A program made the position numbers and the translations under genes. Positions 62,482 through 64,000 of a DNA stretch of 64,000 nucleotides are shown here, one piece after another. The notes beneath the pieces were generated by a model. That model was not told the DNA's origin. It saw only the letters and a list, made by a program, of their open reading frames with translations, and did no database searches. This stretch comes from Schaedlerella arabinosiphila (lineage in GTDB: Bacteria > Bacillota > Clostridia > Lachnospirales > Lachnospiraceae). The stretch spans positions 1,550,001 through 1,614,000 of the forward strand of contig NZ_RHJS01000002.1 in the NCBI RefSeq assembly GCF_003885045.1, given 5' to 3'. The number at the start of each line of letters is the position of its first letter. Within the stretch, counting starts at the first letter, position 1.

Positions 62482-64000
62482 ATGGCAGGGATATTGGAAT
62501 ATGAAACGATGAATAAAAGTCTCGGAATGGTTGACGGACACGCGGTCATGAATCCTGAGGATTATCAAGACCCTGACGTTTTATACCAGGCGTTGGTAAA
62601 CCGGATTCGGAAGTACCATCCTTCCGCCGACATCTCTATGATCGAGAAGGCGTACAAGCTGTCGAAGGAAGCCCACCAGGACCAGGTGCGCAAGTCCGGG
62701 GAGCCTTATCTGATTCATCCCATGTGGGTGGGGATCATCCTGGCCAATCTGGAGATGGACAAGGAAACCATTGCGGCGGGGATGCTCCATGACGTGGTGG
62801 AAGATACGGATGTGACTCTGGAGGATATCTCCCGGGAATTTGGGGAGGAAGTGGCCCTTCTGGTGGACGGGGTCACCAAGCTGGGGCAGCTCAGCTATTC
62901 CAAGGACAAGCTGGAGATCCAGGCGGAGAATCTGCGGAAGATGTTTCTGGCCATGGCCAAGGATATCCGGGTGATCATCATCAAGCTGGCGGACCGCCTG
63001 CATAACATGCGTACGCTGGAATTTATGATTCCCAGGAAACAGCAGGAAAAGGCCAGGGAGACCATGGATATCTATGCGCCCATTGCCCAGCGTCTGGGGA
63101 TCTCCAAGATCAAGATTGAGCTGGACGATCTGTCGCTGAGGTATTCCCAGCCGGAGGTATACGGACAGCTTGTCAGCGACTTAAACGAACGGAAGACAAA
63201 GCGGGAAGAGTTCGTGCAGCAGATCGTGGCGGAGGTTTCCCAGCATATGGAAAATGCCCATATCCATGCAAAGGTCTATGGCCGCGTCAAGCATTTTTTC
63301 AGCATTTACAAAAAAATGGTGCTCCAGAGCAAGACGCTGGACCAGGTATACGATCTGTTTGCCGTGCGGATCATCGTGGATTCGGTCAAGGACTGCTATG
63401 CGGCGCTCGGCGTCATTCACGAGATGTATACGCCGATCCCTGGGCGGTTTAAGGACTATATCGCCATGCCCAAGGTGAATATGTACCAGTCCCTTCACAC
63501 GACGCTGATGGGGCCATCCGGACAGCCTTTTGAGATCCAGATCCGGACGGAGGAGATGCATAAGACGGCCGAATACGGAATCGCGGCCCATTGGAAATAT
63601 AAAGAGAGCGGAGATTCAACCAAGAGCACCAAGACCCGGGAGGAGGAGAAGCTGAGCTGGCTGCGCCAGATTCTGGAATGGCAGAGGGACATGTCGGATA
63701 ACCGGGAGTTTTTAAGCCTGTTAAAGGGCGATCTGGACCTGTTCACGGAGGATGTATACTGCTTCACCCCCAACGGAGACGTCAAAAGCCTGCCAAACGG
63801 CTCTACACCTGTGGATTTTGCATACGCCATCCACAGCGCGGTGGGGAACCGGATGGTGGGGGCCAGGGTCAACGGAAAGCTGGTGAACATTGACTATAAG
63901 ATCCAGAACGGGGACAGGATCGAGGTGCTCACCTCCCAGAACTCCAAGGGTCCCAGCAGGGACTGGCTCAATATTGTGAAGAGTCCTCAGGCAAAGTCCA
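62482..64000 (+). CDS. rel: RelA/SpoT bifunctional (p)ppGpp synthetase-hydrolase (partial)
   Basis: The first 506 codons of a long RelA/SpoT homologue; the gene runs off the right edge (full length is usually 730-770 residues). The hydrolase HD domain shows SGEPYLIHPMWVGIILANLE, AGMLHDVVEDTDVTLEDI and KLADRLHNMRTLE, so the His and HD residues for ppGpp hydrolysis are kept. The synthetase domain has GRVKHFFSIYKKM, FAVRIIVDSVKDCYAALG, PGRFKDYIAMPKVNMYQSLH. A TGS domain begins near residue 425 (EDVYCFTPNGDVKSLPNGST). AAGGAAGTGGGG precedes ATG 62482. Confidence 0.96.
   Translation, partial: MAGILEYETMNKSLGMVDGHAVMNPEDYQDPDVLYQALVNRIRKYHPSADISMIEKAYKLSKEAHQDQVRKSGEPYLIHPMWVGIILANLEMDKETIAAGMLHDVVEDTDVTLEDISREFGEEVALLVDGVTKLGQLSYSKDKLEIQAENLRKMFLAMAKDIRVIIIKLADRLHNMRTLEFMIPRKQQEKARETMDIYAPIAQRLGISKIKIELDDLSLRYSQPEVYGQLVSDLNERKTKREEFVQQIVAEVSQHMENAHIHAKVYGRVKHFFSIYKKMVLQSKTLDQVYDLFAVRIIVDSVKDCYAALGVIHEMYTPIPGRFKDYIAMPKVNMYQSLHTTLMGPSGQPFEIQIRTEEMHKTAEYGIAAHWKYKESGDSTKSTKTREEEKLSWLRQILEWQRDMSDNREFLSLLKGDLDLFTEDVYCFTPNGDVKSLPNGSTPVDFAYAIHSAVGNRMVGARVNGKLVNIDYKIQNGDRIEVLTSQNSKGPSRDWLNIVKSPQAKS

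Overview
The window looks like chromosomal DNA of a spore-forming, moderately GC-rich Clostridia species of the Lachnospiraceae type. The reasons are: a SpoVT sporulation regulator; a six-cysteine SCIFF peptide with its radical SAM maturase next to a fused SecDF; pyruvate phosphate dikinase; single-chain glycyl-tRNA synthetase; and several families mostly known from Lachnospiraceae (DUF5717/DUF5716, DUF5662, DUF5685, a Cys-tailed J-domain protein). Most genes are on the + strand. Minus-strand islands lie at 1-2115, 14824-17560 and 44053-44688. I saw no rRNA, tRNA, CRISPR array or intact insertion sequence.

Layout. 1-2115: a PTS EIIC permease fused in one frame to a chemoreceptor-type signalling domain, open at the left edge. 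2755-10178: a small membrane protein, RlmD, and a three-gene unit of unknown function (a 1097-residue DUF5717 protein, an Hsp70-like DUF5716 protein, a TPR-like protein). 10353-14761: ppdK, an AT-rich Panacea/PemK-type toxin-antitoxin pair, and trmO. 14824-17560 (minus): an auxin-efflux-type carrier, yqeY, pduL, and the C-terminal remnant of a PucR-type regulator. 17558-24149: an ornithine-carbamoyltransferase-like, arginine-deiminase-fold, 2-hydroxyacid dehydrogenase, carbamate kinase and transporter cluster, probably a citrulline/ureido-compound ATP-yielding pathway, whose YfcC transporter has lost its C-terminus. 24619-27266: a Schlafen-like AlbA_2 protein, spoVT and a small membrane protein. 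27529-29901: a polar amino acid ABC transporter. 30166-34995: purB, gltX and a UvrD-type helicase.

35082-44688: a sugar-binding lipoprotein, a GH13/GlgX-like protein without its catalytic residues, DUF5662, lepB, glpK, DUF5685, a MATE exporter, a J-domain protein, a membrane protein and a lipoprotein. 44817-51699: a dihydrouridine synthase, DedA, an M16C peptidase, era, a YqzL-like protein and recO. 51858-56208: glycyl-tRNA synthetase and two tandem M18 aminopeptidases. 56351-64000: scfA, scfB, secDF, a RecJ-type nuclease and the first 506 codons of a RelA/SpoT synthetase-hydrolase.

The items most worth a second look are the EIIC-chemoreceptor fusion, the DUF5717/DUF5716/TPR unit, the catalytically stripped GlgX-like protein, the two interleaved helices in the recJ leader, and the broken regulator and transporter that flank the carbamoyl-phosphate cluster. 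Promoter and terminator calls come from reading motifs by eye and are predictions. Family names come from recognising motifs; no database search was run.
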